NCBI GenBank assembly: GCA_016933025.1 | Contig: JAFGBT010000028.1 | Coordinates: 62,001 to 126,000, forward strand | Direction: 5' to 3' | Source: Spirochaetota bacterium | Lineage (GTDB): Bacteria > Spirochaetota > UBA4802 > UBA5550 | Length of the DNA: 64,000 nt | Part shown: positions 33,812 to 44,120 of the stretch, piece after piece | Position numbering within the stretch: the first letter of the stretch is position 1 | Layout of the letters: each line of letters opens with the position of its first letter | Program-made: the position numbers and the translations under genes | Notes under the pieces: generated by a model | The model's input: only the letters and a program-made list of their open reading frames with translations | The model's database searches: none | Told to the model about the DNA's origin: nothing

Positions 33812-36055
33812 CTAGAAGCAGAACTTCTCTGAATCGCCCCTGTTGGCTACATCAACGCAGGGCCCGAGCAGGGGACCTGATACCTTAACGGGAATGGCGA
33901 TAACGGTCGCGTCTTTCCGTACCGTGGCGCCGAATGTGCTCGTAATCCCGCCCTCGTATAAATAATCACCGGCGGCATTGAAGAAAAGCTTGTCGCCCCG
34001 GACGCCAAAATTGCTGAACCAGAAGTTCTCCCCCCGCTGAGACAGCGAGAGCGTGATGCTCTCATACGTGATGTCGGCGACCGAACCGGCCTCGTACCCG
34101 TTCTTCCGGAGAAATTTCATTATTGCCTGCTGAGGCCGCGTGTTTATCATTTCGCCGGTCCCGACATGGACGTTCAAGTTTCCTCTGGAGTTGTCGAGGA
34201 TGTTTCCCATGCGGGCGGCCGATACCTCGTAGTTGAAGTCGCACCCGGCCTTGCCGGTCATGGAACCCTTCATCCCGCTGTCTGCATAAAAAGCGGACCA
34301 GTCGAAATCATCGACCGCCCCCTCCACCCTGAAATACGGCTGCTCGGTGTTGAAATATGCCAGCGCGTTAAAGCGATAGGCGGCGCCATAGCCATCTGCC
34401 CTGAACTCGCCGATCGACAGAGCGCCGTTGGCCAGACGGGCATCCAGACCGCAATTGTTCCAGGATGCATTTGTTCCCCAAAAAACCGTGTCGGCCTCGG
34501 ATGTAAAACTGATACTGTTGTGGTTCGCGAATTTTCCAAGAAGGGTCTGGGGGAACGGGGTCCTGCCAATTGCCACCTCCCGCTTGTCTTTGTAGGCCGA
34601 GGCGTATGCCGCGTCTATCAGATAAACGGCGGGCTCCCGTATGATGTCGAGATTCATTCGTCGCGATTTCACGGAGACATTCATTTCAGAGCTGAAAGGC
34701 ACCCACGCTGAAACCTCGGTGCGTATTGATATAGACAGGTCCGAGCCGAGCGGCTTCAGGCTGATATCGGCATTGAACGTGGAATTGTCGGCCTTCACGC
34801 GCATTGAAGACTCGCCGATGATACACTCCTGTTTTCCCTTCCGGTTTCTTGACACGGTGAATTCTCCAAGCACGCAATTAAACCGCATCCCTGACGCCTT
34901 CTTCTTCTTGAAATCCATATTGAGGCTTCCGTCGAACTGAAGCATGCCGCCATACTCAATACCGGGAAAGGGGGCAACATTCTGTGAAAGATCCGAGAGA
35001 TCGATCGCATTTGACTTAAAATCCAGCGTGACCGCGTCTTCCTTTTCATTTTGCACGTACGACCCGGAGGCATCGAGCCTGGCAACGTCGTCGTAAACGC
35101 TCAGCGATCTGATAGTGTAGCTGTTATGGGCCGAATTGTACGAGGCATCTATATCAAGGCTCACATTTTCACCGGAAATCAGGTTGTATTTTTTCGTGAT
35201 TGAAGCTACCGTTAGATTGTTCGTCCAGGCCTGTCCACCGACGGTCAGAATGCTCTTGTTTCTTTTCACCTCCAGATCAACCGACGCGCCGCCGCTGATG
35301 GAAGTATCCGCTTTCTTTCGTTCCTGAATATACTCGTTCAGATAGGTAAGGTCAAAATTTTCAATCTGTATCCGGTGGCTGAAGGAATCTCCCTGGCCGA
35401 TGTCAACACTGCCGCGGCACGAAAATTCACCCTTCCGGAGTATAGATGTCCTGAACGGCCTTATACGCCCCGTGATATCGTAGGAAAATGCCGAGGTATT
35501 AATATATAGTTCAGCGTCAATGGTATAGAGCTCAACGACCAGCAGCCTGTCCCGGAGGGATTCGCGGTATGAAATTGCACTCCCGTGAAAATCGATGTAA
35601 AAGTCGGGGTATGCCTCCTGTACTGTTTTTATAAACTTCCCCGGATCAAGGATCTGCCGGACGCATTCCATGTGACTTCGGCCGTATTTCTTGATAAAGG
35701 TGATTTCAGAATCATAAAAATCGATGCCATTAATCCTTACGGATCCGGCCCAAAGGGGCCAGAACGCGAGATCAATAACGGCCCTTTTGCTTTTTATGAG
35801 GCTGATATTGTCATTGAAATCGCTGGTAATCGACACGTTAAAATCGTCTATGATAACATTGCCGGTATAATCAATAGTAATCTCCTCAAACTTGACCGCT
35901 TTATTGAGATTATCCTTAAAATAATTGACAACGATTTCTTTCTGGGCCCTCTCGGGGCAAACGACCGAAAATAGGAGCCTGAGTGTTGCCAGAATATTTA
36001 TCAACACCACTATAACTATTACGGCCGCGGCGGCGTATTTTTTTTTATCATTCAT
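33812..36055 (-). CDS. AsmA-like membrane-anchored protein
   Basis: About 747 residues: an N-terminal transmembrane helix (KYAAAAVIVIVVLINILATL) and a long periplasmic beta-rich region with AsmA/DUF3971-like features such as INGIDFYDSEITFIKKYGRSH and, near the C-terminus, MTGKAGCDFNYEVSAARMGNILDNSRGNLNVHVGTGEMINTRP and DITYESITLSLSQRGE. AsmA-family proteins are thought to move phospholipids or help outer-membrane assembly across the periplasm. Start chosen at 36055 (MNDKKKY); the frame opens 22 codons further up. No Shine-Dalgarno is evident. No known partner is adjacent. Confidence 0.7.
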   Translation of the reverse strand: MNDKKKYAAAAVIVIVVLINILATLRLLFSVVCPERAQKEIVVNYFKDNLNKAVKFEEITIDYTGNVIIDDFNVSITSDFNDNISLIKSKRAVIDLAFWPLWAGSVRINGIDFYDSEITFIKKYGRSHMECVRQILDPGKFIKTVQEAYPDFYIDFHGSAISYRESLRDRLLVVELYTIDAELYINTSAFSYDITGRIRPFRTSILRKGEFSCRGSVDIGQGDSFSHRIQIENFDLTYLNEYIQERKKADTSISGGASVDLEVKRNKSILTVGGQAWTNNLTVASITKKYNLISGENVSLDIDASYNSAHNSYTIRSLSVYDDVARLDASGSYVQNEKEDAVTLDFKSNAIDLSDLSQNVAPFPGIEYGGMLQFDGSLNMDFKKKKASGMRFNCVLGEFTVSRNRKGKQECIIGESSMRVKADNSTFNADISLKPLGSDLSISIRTEVSAWVPFSSEMNVSVKSRRMNLDIIREPAVYLIDAAYASAYKDKREVAIGRTPFPQTLLGKFANHNSISFTSEADTVFWGTNASWNNCGLDARLANGALSIGEFRADGYGAAYRFNALAYFNTEQPYFRVEGAVDDFDWSAFYADSGMKGSMTGKAGCDFNYEVSAARMGNILDNSRGNLNVHVGTGEMINTRPQQAIMKFLRKNGYEAGSVADITYESITLSLSQRGENFWFSNFGVRGDKLFFNAAGDYLYEGGITSTFGATVRKDATVIAIPVKVSGPLLGPCVDVANRGDSEKFCF

Positions 36056-36254
36056 AATTATTTTGTTTACTGGCGGATAAAATGCTGTATAAATTGAAAT
36101 CCAGAACGACGCAGCTGACATTTAGCCGCAGAACTATACTCGCTATTAATTAGATGCGAGTCAAGTTAATTTGAAAAATTGGATAAAAATGATTCGTCCG
36201 GGTTAACGGATCCAGATCCGAGTCCCCGGTCCAATACCGGTCCAGGAGAAGACG

Positions 36255-36578
36255 ATGCCAGACCAATATATCAGGGAACTGATCAAGAAATCCCGGAAGG
36301 AGTTCGCGGTTCAGAAATACCGTGAAACCGACATCGGCCGCACCCACCGGCCCTTCAAGGGAACACCGAAAAAGCACCCCTATGACGAGAACCTGCTGAT
36401 TCTCATGACCAAGCCATTCGCAAAAAATCATGAATTCTACGAATTCACTGTTGACTCGATAGGACATATTGAGGAGATTGGCACGATAACAAACGAAGAC
36501 GGTCGGAGCGCCATGCACGTAAGAATCTGGGTCAAAAAAGGTGTGCCCGCTATCAGATCAAAACCGTTTATCGTCTGA
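36255..36578 (+). CDS. Conserved small protein, unknown function
   Basis: 107 residues, soluble and basic, with AGGAG six bases before the ATG. It contains FKGTPKKHPYDENLLILMTKPF and ends in HVRIWVKKGVPAIRSKPFIV, an ordinary globular composition. It lies just upstream of a DedA gene (22-base gap), so the two are probably co-transcribed. I do not recognise the family. Confidence 0.6.
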   Translation: MPDQYIRELIKKSRKEFAVQKYRETDIGRTHRPFKGTPKKHPYDENLLILMTKPFAKNHEFYEFTVDSIGHIEEIGTITNEDGRSAMHVRIWVKKGVPAIRSKPFIV

Positions 36579-36600
36579 TAAAAAGCAAGGACACCCCCCC

Positions 36601-37278
36601 ATGTTCGACGTTAAGGATATCCTCATAGGCATGGCGCCCTACGCGCACTACCTGTCGTTCGGCCTCCTGCTCCTGGCAGGGTTGAGCATCCCGGTTTCAG
36701 AAGACCTTATCTTTATCATTTCAGCCTCAATTGCGGCAACCATTGTGCCGCAAAACACCCATAAGATCTTTATCGGATGTTTCATCGGGGCCTATATGAG
36801 CGACATGATTGCCTACTCCGTGGGCAGATACGGGATCAGCTGGATTATGCACAGTAAACTGATGACCAGCCTGAAGATAATCAACCCGGAAAAGCTTGAA
36901 TCCCGCATTGACATGGTGCATGATTATTTTTTGAAGTATGGGGGCAAGACAATCTTTTTCGGAAGATTCGTCCCTTTCGGATTGAGAAACGTTATTTTCA
37001 TGACCTGCGGCATTATTGAGATGAATCTGGTCAAATTCATGCTCATCGATCTGCTGGCACTGACCTGCACCTCGTTTATACTCTTCTCCCTCGGATACGC
37101 ATTTGGTAACAATTATGAGACGATTTTTCCATATTTAAAAAGATATAAGTTCGTTATATTCGGCATATTTATTGTCCTAGTTCTTCTGATTGTCAGAATG
37201 AAAAAATTATCTGGCCAGAGAAGCAAGGAGGCGGGAGTAATCCAAACTGTATCAGGCCCTAAAAATGGCATTAATTAA
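36601..37278 (+). CDS. DedA-family membrane protein
   Basis: 225 residues from the ATG at 36601, with AAGGA nine bases upstream; the frame opens earlier but that extension lacks support. Several hydrophobic segments, one re-entrant-like. The DedA/SNARE-associated (VTT) signature is visible as SIPVSEDLIFIISAS, and YGGKTIFFGRFVPFGLRNVIFMTCG with the conserved Arg pair. The family is linked to phospholipid (for example undecaprenyl phosphate) flipping and membrane homeostasis. It lies upstream of the type II secretion operon. Confidence 0.82.
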   Translation: MFDVKDILIGMAPYAHYLSFGLLLLAGLSIPVSEDLIFIISASIAATIVPQNTHKIFIGCFIGAYMSDMIAYSVGRYGISWIMHSKLMTSLKIINPEKLESRIDMVHDYFLKYGGKTIFFGRFVPFGLRNVIFMTCGIIEMNLVKFMLIDLLALTCTSFILFSLGYAFGNNYETIFPYLKRYKFVIFGIFIVLVLLIVRMKKLSGQRSKEAGVIQTVSGPKNGIN

Positions 37279-37405
37279 TAGAGTAAATTACTTGACGAAA
37301 ATCGATATAATATATTGATTATATATAAAAAATTATATATTTCACCGCACCTCCGGCTGCCGGAACCGGCTGCGGGGATGTGGGATGTAACAGGCTATTG
37401 AATTA

Positions 37406-38263
37406 ATGCAGAACCTGAAATACCATTCCCTGAACACGCTGTCAGTAATGATTTTTTCATTTATACTGGCATCGACGATAAACCAGGCTGTCAAATATAA
37501 TATCTCCCCCGGATATACAAAATCCGTTGCCGGGACCCAACGGACAAACACCGCTGTCTCACGAAAGAGTTTCGATGATTATAAAATTATATCAGAGAGC
37601 GGTTTCTTCAAGGTGGCCAGCGCCATGGATATGGCCGGGGAGCCCCAGGCGCCCGCCGGCTCGATAAGCGAGCTGACGCTCCTGGGAACGATAACCGGCC
37701 CCACCAGCATCGCGCGTGCGATGATCCTTAAATCAGGAGAAAAAAGCCCGGGCATATTCGCTCTGTATAAGGTCAGCAGCGAAGTGGGCAACGATGTATA
37801 CGGGAACAAGCTTCTCTGGATTTCTGACGGCAAAGTCTACCTAGAGGCCGGCGACCAGAAGGTTACCCTCGACCTGTACGCCAAAAAGGTCGTAGAGCCC
37901 AACAGGGGTGCCGCCGCCCAGAAAGGCGCGGGACAGCAGTACACACAGACGCTTAGCAGGGCCGAGATCAAACAGAAGGTGTTCAACAACATGGATAACG
38001 CCCTCCGTGGGCTTCAGGCGGGCCCGCACCGGATCAACGGCCAGATAGTCGGCTACCGGCTCATTAACGTGCGTCCCTACAACATCCTCTTCAAGCTGGG
38101 AGCGAGGAGCGGAGACATCGTTAAGCGCGTGAACGGCCAGGTTCTCGACAGCACGCAGAAGCTGATGTCCATGTGGGAGACGATCAAAAACGATCCAAAA
38201 ATCACCATTGACCTCGAGCGCGCAGGGAAAAGCATCAGGTACGATTTCAACATAACTGATTAA
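37406..38263 (+). CDS. gspC: Type II secretion inner-membrane protein GspC
   Basis: 285 residues: short cytoplasmic N-terminus, one transmembrane helix (LSVMIFSFILASTINQAV), a periplasmic homology region (SELTLLGTITGPTSIARAMIL), and a C-terminal PDZ domain (NGQIVGYRLINVRPYNILFKLGARSGDIVKRVNGQVL). GspC links the inner-membrane platform to the secretin GspD. First gene of the gsp operon; no strong Shine-Dalgarno. A TTGACG at 37292-37297 and an AT-rich stretch upstream may contain the operon promoter, but I could not fix a -10. Confidence 0.9.
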   Translation: MQNLKYHSLNTLSVMIFSFILASTINQAVKYNISPGYTKSVAGTQRTNTAVSRKSFDDYKIISESGFFKVASAMDMAGEPQAPAGSISELTLLGTITGPTSIARAMILKSGEKSPGIFALYKVSSEVGNDVYGNKLLWISDGKVYLEAGDQKVTLDLYAKKVVEPNRGAAAQKGAGQQYTQTLSRAEIKQKVFNNMDNALRGLQAGPHRINGQIVGYRLINVRPYNILFKLGARSGDIVKRVNGQVLDSTQKLMSMWETIKNDPKITIDLERAGKSIRYDFNITD

Positions 38264-38287
38264 TTATTTCCGGAGAAGGAACGGCTC

Positions 38288-40054
38288 ATGAATTTATCAA
38301 CCCTGAAAAAAACCGCAGTGATTTACGCACTTATATCGCTGCTTCCCTTCTGGGATATTATCTCTCCGCACAATGGAGCCAACACCGCTTTCGTGAACGC
38401 AGCCCCGAAAAAAGCGCGGGTGGCGAAAATGTTCGCGCTGAACTTCAAGGATGTCGAGATCGCCGAATTCATCAATATCATGGGCCAGCTTATAAAGAAA
38501 AATATTATCATAGATGACAGAGTAAAAGGCAAGATATCGATCAGCTCGGCCCACAAGGTCCCCCTGAGCGAAGCATATAATGTCATGAAAACGATACTGG
38601 AGGTCAAGGGCCTTGCGATCATCGAAACCGAAAACCTCATCAAAATAATGCCGATAGAGGACGCCATCAAGAAAAATGCGTCCATCATCCTCGACGGCAA
38701 GCCTCTGTACGATGAAAAAACCATAACCTTTCTCCTCGAGCTTAAAAACGCCGACGCCAACGAGATCGCCACGACCCTCAGGTCGCTTAAATCCAAAACG
38801 GCCGACATTGTCATATACCAGTCTCTCAACCTCCTCATTATAACCGGCATTGCATCCGAAGTGAACGGTCTGATAAAAATCGCCCAGTCCCTTGACGCAA
38901 AAGGGGGCGGCGAGGGAGAACGAGGTGTATCGTCGGGCAGCATACATGTGTATCATCTCGAAAACGCGAACGCTGAAGACCTGGCCAACGTTCTCTCGCG
39001 CATCCCTTTTTCGGACACGGCGCGAATAAGCACAGCGCCGGTCCAACAGAAGGTCCAGCCGTCGAGCAAGGCACGGCGAGTCAGCACTCAGCACGGCGCG
39101 ACACCGTCAAAGGCCGAAAAGCTTTCCATCATAGCCAATAAGGACACCAATTCGCTCATTATTACCGCCAGGCCCGAAGAATACCAGGAGATCCTCCGTA
39201 TCATCAAGGAGCTCGATATCGTCCGCGAGCAGGTCCTTATCGAGGCGATGATCGTCGAGGTCAATGTCGACAACGGCTGGGGATTCGGCATAGACTGGAT
39301 GCTCGGGAACAAGACGGGCATACACATGTACGGCGGGTCTTCCATCAACAGCTCCAACATCCCGAACTACAAGATCCCCGACTGGGCGCCGGCCGGGAAA
39401 AGCCTGGCCGTACCGATCGGCACCGGCCTGCAACTCGGGTACATGCCGGATCTTGACGTGCTCGGGTTCGCGCTCCTGAACGCATCGGCGACCGACTCGA
39501 ACTTCAACATCCTCTCGACACCGCAGATACTCACCATTGACAACAGCGAGGCCGAGCTGAACGTCGGCGAGGAGATCGGTGTGCCGACGAATAACCGGAT
39601 TACCGACCAGAACACCACCTTCCAGACGTTCGAATACAAGACCGTCGGGATCAAGCTGAAGATCACCCCCCACATAACAAAACAGGCACGCATCACCCTC
39701 GACCTCTATCAGGAGGTCAACTCGGTGCTGGGCGACACGACCATTACCTCCTCCGGCTCGCTGGTTCCGCCGAAGCTCGGCAAGCGCGACATCAAGACCA
39801 AGGTGACCGTTCACGACGGCAAGACAATCGTCGTCGGCGGGCTCATCAGCAACCAGAAGAACGTCACCGAATCGAAGGTGCCGCTCCTTGGTGACATTCC
39901 CCTCCTCGGCTGGCTCTTTAAAAATAAAAACGTGAGCTACTCAAAGAGAAATCTCCTTGTGTTCATAACGCCGCATATTGTCACAAAGAAAGGAAGGCTC
40001 GACGCCATCACCAAGGAGAAAATCGAAACGCAGAGAAGGCTGAGAAAGAAATAG
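38288..40054 (+). CDS. gspD: Type II secretion secretin GspD
   Basis: 588 residues, shorter than the usual 650-700. A signal peptide is followed by an N0 domain (MFALNFKDVEIAEFINIMGQL), an N1-type domain (TFLLELKNADANEIATTLRSL) and one further N-domain (VYHLENANAEDLANVLSRI with a Ser/Gln-rich insertion), then the secretin core (EQVLIEAMIVEVNVDNGWGFG through VPLLGDIPLLGWLFKNKNVSYSKRNLLVFITPHIV). By my reading it has three periplasmic N-domains, not four. It forms the outer-membrane channel. 24 bases after gspC. Confidence 0.95.
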   Translation: MNLSTLKKTAVIYALISLLPFWDIISPHNGANTAFVNAAPKKARVAKMFALNFKDVEIAEFINIMGQLIKKNIIIDDRVKGKISISSAHKVPLSEAYNVMKTILEVKGLAIIETENLIKIMPIEDAIKKNASIILDGKPLYDEKTITFLLELKNADANEIATTLRSLKSKTADIVIYQSLNLLIITGIASEVNGLIKIAQSLDAKGGGEGERGVSSGSIHVYHLENANAEDLANVLSRIPFSDTARISTAPVQQKVQPSSKARRVSTQHGATPSKAEKLSIIANKDTNSLIITARPEEYQEILRIIKELDIVREQVLIEAMIVEVNVDNGWGFGIDWMLGNKTGIHMYGGSSINSSNIPNYKIPDWAPAGKSLAVPIGTGLQLGYMPDLDVLGFALLNASATDSNFNILSTPQILTIDNSEAELNVGEEIGVPTNNRITDQNTTFQTFEYKTVGIKLKITPHITKQARITLDLYQEVNSVLGDTTITSSGSLVPPKLGKRDIKTKVTVHDGKTIVVGGLISNQKNVTESKVPLLGDIPLLGWLFKNKNVSYSKRNLLVFITPHIVTKKGRLDAITKEKIETQRRLRKK

Positions 40055-40058
40055 TCCC

Positions 40059-41762
40059 ATGGCCAAGATAAAGACAAAATACCTGGGGAAAATTCTGGTC
40101 GACCGCAAGGTGATCACCCCGGAAGAGCTCCAGGAGGCGCTCCTTGCGCAGAAGGGCACCTCTCTTCGGCTGGGCCAGATCCTTATCAAAAAGGGAATAG
40201 CTTCGGAGCAGGACGTGCTCACCTGCCTGGCGGAACAGTACGACATTACGTTCCTTCCCCGCATAGAATTCAGCGATCCGGAAAACCTTTTTTCGAGCAT
40301 TCCTATACACTTCATGAAGAAAAACAAGATGATTCCCTTCCGCAAAAAGGGGAACACCATCATGGTCGGCATCGTTGACGTGCTGAATATCCAGCCCCTC
40401 GACGATCTAAAGATGCTCTTTCCCCAGTTCGATTTCGAGGCGGCGCTCACAACGGAAGACGAGATCCAGAGGATCATCAACACCCATTTCGGCATAATGA
40501 AGGACGAGTCGACAGATGACGTTATCGAGGACCTGGAGGAATCTGACTTCGAGATCCTCACCTCCCAGATATCCGAGACCCAGGATATCATGGATATGGC
40601 CAACGACGCCCCGATTATCCGCCTGGTCAACACCTTCATCAAACAGGCGGTCGAGGACCGGGCGAGCGACATACACGTTGAACCGTACGAGAAGGAACTG
40701 GTCGTGCGCTTCCGCATCGACGGTATACTCTACAACATGTACACGCCGCCGAAAAAGTACCAGGGCGCCGTCATGTCGCGTATCAAGATCATGGCGAACC
40801 TTAATATCGCGGAGAACCGGCTCCCCCAGGACGGGAGGATACAGCTGAAGATCGCCGGCAAGGACATCGACATCAGGGTCTCCACCTTCCCCACCTATTT
40901 CGGGGAGCGGATCGTTCTCAGAATCCTGAACAAATCTGACATGAGCTTTGACCTGAACGCAATCGGTTTTGACGATAACACGCTGGATGAGTTCAACGAT
41001 CTTATCAAAAAGACATACGGCATTGTCCTTGTTACCGGGCCCACGGGGAGCGGTAAATCGACCACCCTCTACAGCGTGCTCCAGCAGCTCAAGAGCGAAG
41101 ACGTGAACATCCTGACGGTCGAAGACCCGATCGAATACCAGATCCCCGGGATCGGCCAGATGCAGGTGAAGCCCGGCATCAACCTGACATTTGCCAGCGG
41201 ACTCAGGTCGATACTTCGCCAGGACCCCGACATCGTCATGGTCGGCGAGATCCGCGACCTCGAAACCGCAGAGATCGCCGTCCAGGCCGCTCTCACCGGC
41301 CACCGCGTATTCTCGACGCTTCATACCAACGACGCCGCCAGCGGGATCACCCGTCTCATCGACATGGGAATCGAGCCGTTCCTGATCACATCGTCGGTAA
41401 ACGCCTACCTGGCGCAGCGGCTGATTCGGAAGATATGCCCCGCCTGCAAGGAGGCATTCAAACCTTCGCCCAAGATGCTCTCCGAGTTCGGCATCAAGTC
41501 GTCGCACCTGAAGGGCGGCAAGCTCTACCGGGGCAAGGGCTGCGACCAGTGCCTCAATACCGGCTATACGGGCCGGCTCGGGATATTCGAACTCCTCGCG
41601 CTGACCCCCGGGGTGCGCAAGATGATCATGAGCCACAGCGAGGCCCCGCTCATCAAGGAGTACGCGATCAAGGAAGATGGGATGGTCACCCTCCTTCAAG
41701 ACGGGCTCAACAAGGCGATGCTGGGGATAACCACGGTGGAGGAAGTTCTCCGGGTATGCTGA
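40059..41762 (+). CDS. gspE: Type II secretion ATPase GspE
   Basis: 567 residues. N-terminal MshEN-like domain, then the RecA-like core with Walker A GPTGSGKSTTLYSV, Asp box TVEDPIEYQIPG, Walker B DPDIVMVGEIRDLETAEIA, and a His box GHRVFSTLHTNDA. A tetracysteine zinc module is present (CPACKEAF ... GKGCDQCLNTGYTGRLG). It powers pseudopilus assembly in the cytoplasm. Four bases after gspD. Confidence 0.97.
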   Translation: MAKIKTKYLGKILVDRKVITPEELQEALLAQKGTSLRLGQILIKKGIASEQDVLTCLAEQYDITFLPRIEFSDPENLFSSIPIHFMKKNKMIPFRKKGNTIMVGIVDVLNIQPLDDLKMLFPQFDFEAALTTEDEIQRIINTHFGIMKDESTDDVIEDLEESDFEILTSQISETQDIMDMANDAPIIRLVNTFIKQAVEDRASDIHVEPYEKELVVRFRIDGILYNMYTPPKKYQGAVMSRIKIMANLNIAENRLPQDGRIQLKIAGKDIDIRVSTFPTYFGERIVLRILNKSDMSFDLNAIGFDDNTLDEFNDLIKKTYGIVLVTGPTGSGKSTTLYSVLQQLKSEDVNILTVEDPIEYQIPGIGQMQVKPGINLTFASGLRSILRQDPDIVMVGEIRDLETAEIAVQAALTGHRVFSTLHTNDAASGITRLIDMGIEPFLITSSVNAYLAQRLIRKICPACKEAFKPSPKMLSEFGIKSSHLKGGKLYRGKGCDQCLNTGYTGRLGIFELLALTPGVRKMIMSHSEAPLIKEYAIKEDGMVTLLQDGLNKAMLGITTVEEVLRVC

Positions 41763-41787
41763 CCGGTCTGATTCAAGGACGCATTAT

Positions 41788-43038
41788 ATGATTTTTCAAT
41801 ACCAGGCACTGGACAGAAGCGGGAAAAACGTATCCGATTTCGTTGACGCGCCGTCAGAGATGAGCGCGAGGCAGAAGATACGGGGCCAGGGCCTCTATCT
41901 GGTGAAATTACAGAAACATGAGGTCTCCAGAGGACAAGCGGCAAGCGGGACGAAAACATCACTGAAGCAGGTCGCACAGAGGATCTCGGACATCGTAAGC
42001 CTCAAATTCAGCACAAAGCAGATAGGGCTCTTTTCCCGGCAGCTTGCCACCCTGCTCAAGGCAGGCCTCCCCCTCCCTGTCGCCATCACCGACATCGTTG
42101 ACCAGATCGACAACAAGCACTTTCGAAACGTCATCGCCGACATCAAGGAAAAGCTCGAGCAGGGGTCGTCGTTTTCCAACGCCCTCGCACAGCACCGTGT
42201 CGTCTTTCCCGAGATGTACGTCAGCATGGTCCGCGTGGGAGAGAGCCTCGGCTCGCTCGATCAGGTTATTGCGCGTCTGGCGGACCTGGAGGAGAAGCAG
42301 AACATCATGACCAGCAAGATCCGGTCGGCGCTCTACTACCCTGGCTTCATGCTCCTGTTCGCCATGGCGGTCACGGCCTTCCTCATGACCAACGTCATTC
42401 CCACGATCGCCGGCATGTTTGAAGAGCAGAAAAGGGAACTCCCTCTCGTCACCAACCTGATCATCTGGATTAGCAACTTCATGTCGCACTTCTGGTACGT
42501 GCCGATCCTGCTCGCCGCCATACTCGTCTACCTCTACTACCGGTACGTTCAGACGCCCCGGGGAAGACGGAAAATCGACGATCTCAAGCTGAAAATCCCC
42601 CTGGCCAGCAACCTGTACAGGCGCCTCATCGTCTACCGCTTCACCCAGAACCTCGGAATTTTACTGAGCAACAAAGTCGACCTCATAAAGTCATTCGAGA
42701 TAGTAAAGAAGATCGTCGGGAACGTGGTGATCGAGGAAAAAATAGAAGAGGCCGCGGCCAAAATCAGGGAGGGGGCCTCCGTGTCGAACTCACTCAGCAA
42801 ATCGGAGTTCCTCCCGAAGCTGGTGCTCGGAATGATAACCGCAGGGGAGGCGAGCGACAATCTTGACACCATGCTCGTCAACATAGGCAACGTGTACGAA
42901 ACTGAGCTTGACCTCGCCGTCACGAGCCTCACCAGTCTGATCGAGCCGATCATAATCATCATCATGGGCCTGGTCATCGCGCTCATCGTGATGTCCGTCA
43001 TTCTTCCGATTACGCAGATGAATTTGCTGCTTCAGTAA
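41788..43038 (+). CDS. gspF: Type II secretion membrane platform protein GspF
   Basis: 416 residues with the duplicated GspF domain (KQIGLFSRQLATLLKAGLPL ... and YRFTQNLGILLSNKVDLIKS) and three membrane helices in the usual layout (YPGFMLLFAMAVTAFLM; FWYVPILLAAILVYLY; IIIIMGLVIALIVMSVILPI). AAGGA precedes the ATG. It couples GspE to the inner-membrane platform. Confidence 0.95.
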   Translation: MIFQYQALDRSGKNVSDFVDAPSEMSARQKIRGQGLYLVKLQKHEVSRGQAASGTKTSLKQVAQRISDIVSLKFSTKQIGLFSRQLATLLKAGLPLPVAITDIVDQIDNKHFRNVIADIKEKLEQGSSFSNALAQHRVVFPEMYVSMVRVGESLGSLDQVIARLADLEEKQNIMTSKIRSALYYPGFMLLFAMAVTAFLMTNVIPTIAGMFEEQKRELPLVTNLIIWISNFMSHFWYVPILLAAILVYLYYRYVQTPRGRRKIDDLKLKIPLASNLYRRLIVYRFTQNLGILLSNKVDLIKSFEIVKKIVGNVVIEEKIEEAAAKIREGASVSNSLSKSEFLPKLVLGMITAGEASDNLDTMLVNIGNVYETELDLAVTSLTSLIEPIIIIIMGLVIALIVMSVILPITQMNLLLQ

Positions 43039-43069
43039 AACAAACAACTTATATACAAGGAGTACCGCC

Positions 43070-43519
43070 ATGATTCTAAAAGAAATGATAATTCAAAAAA
43101 TACGCCTCATCGGCTCACGTGCCGGCTCAAACAGGGGCTTCACGCTTATTGAAATCATGATTGTCGTGACCATTATCGCGCTGCTTTCCGCCGTGGTCAT
43201 CGTGCCCAACGTAACCAAATCGCTCAGCCGCGCGAAGGTCCAGGCGGTTAAAATTCAAATCCAGAACCTTCAGATGCCGCTCACGCTGTACAACCAGGAC
43301 CACGGCAACTACCCCACCACCGACGAAGGCCTGAGCGCCCTGGTCAGCGACAAACTGGCGAAGGAAAAAGACATTAAAGACCCGTGGGGCAACGCCCTCC
43401 AGTACCGGTTCCCCGGGGAAAGCGATCCGGAGGAATACGAGATCTGGAGCCTTGGCGCTGACGGCAAGGAAGGGGGCGAAGGGTTTAACGCCGACATCAC
43501 AAGCTGGGAGGGCAAGTAA
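43070..43519 (+). CDS. gspG: Major pseudopilin GspG
   Basis: 149 residues with a prepilin leader ending in Gly before FTLIEIMIVVTIIALL (Glu at position +5), then the globular GspG domain with the calcium-site region YPTTDEGLSAL and DPWGNALQYRFPGE ... YEIWSLGADGKEGG. It would be processed by the prepilin peptidase GspO (not in the window) and form the pseudopilus shaft. Confidence 0.96.
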   Translation: MILKEMIIQKIRLIGSRAGSNRGFTLIEIMIVVTIIALLSAVVIVPNVTKSLSRAKVQAVKIQIQNLQMPLTLYNQDHGNYPTTDEGLSALVSDKLAKEKDIKDPWGNALQYRFPGESDPEEYEIWSLGADGKEGGEGFNADITSWEGK

Positions 43520-43529
43520 ACCGTTCAGA

Positions 43530-44120
43530 ATGAAAACCGTTCCCGGCGTTATCAAGAATAAAATGGGGCTCGGCAACGGCGGCTTCACCCTTGTCGAGAT
43601 TGTCGTTGTCGTCGCCATACTCGGCATTCTGGTCATGATAGCCGCCCCGCGGATCACGCGGGTGATCAGCAGCCACCGGAAAGACTTCGCGATATTCACC
43701 GGGATCATCGCGGCTACCTTCGACGATTCATTTCTGAACAACAGGACTAATTACCTGACCATATACATGCGGAACCCTGACCCCGATGACGCCCAGAACC
43801 AGAAGGATGTATTCAACCGTAAAAACGGGATAGGCGTCCTGAATTATAACGAAACCACCGGGGAATATAAGGACAGCAGCCGCAAGTCGCTCAAGTTCAA
43901 GGAGTTTTCCGATTCATTTCAGATAATCGAGGTCATTGATCCCTCCGGCGGGAAAAAATCGAACGGATATTACATGATCACATACAATCCTCACGGGTTC
44001 TCGGACAACCGGATAATTCATATCCTGGTGAACGACGAGCAGCAGTGGTCGGTGCGGATCGACAAGCATCTGAAAGAACCCAGAGTCCTGGAAGGATATA
44101 TCGGATATGAAGCCGAATAG
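43530..44120 (+). CDS. gspH: Minor pseudopilin GspH-like
   Basis: 196 residues from the ATG at 43530; an upstream extension within gspG is unsupported. Leader ends GG before FTLVEIVVVVAILGILVMIA with Glu at +5. The globular part is divergent but by position between gspG and gspI it is the GspH-type minor pseudopilin. Overlaps gspI by 14 bases. Stop is TAG. Confidence 0.82.
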   Translation: MKTVPGVIKNKMGLGNGGFTLVEIVVVVAILGILVMIAAPRITRVISSHRKDFAIFTGIIAATFDDSFLNNRTNYLTIYMRNPDPDDAQNQKDVFNRKNGIGVLNYNETTGEYKDSSRKSLKFKEFSDSFQIIEVIDPSGGKKSNGYYMITYNPHGFSDNRIIHILVNDEQQWSVRIDKHLKEPRVLEGYIGYEAE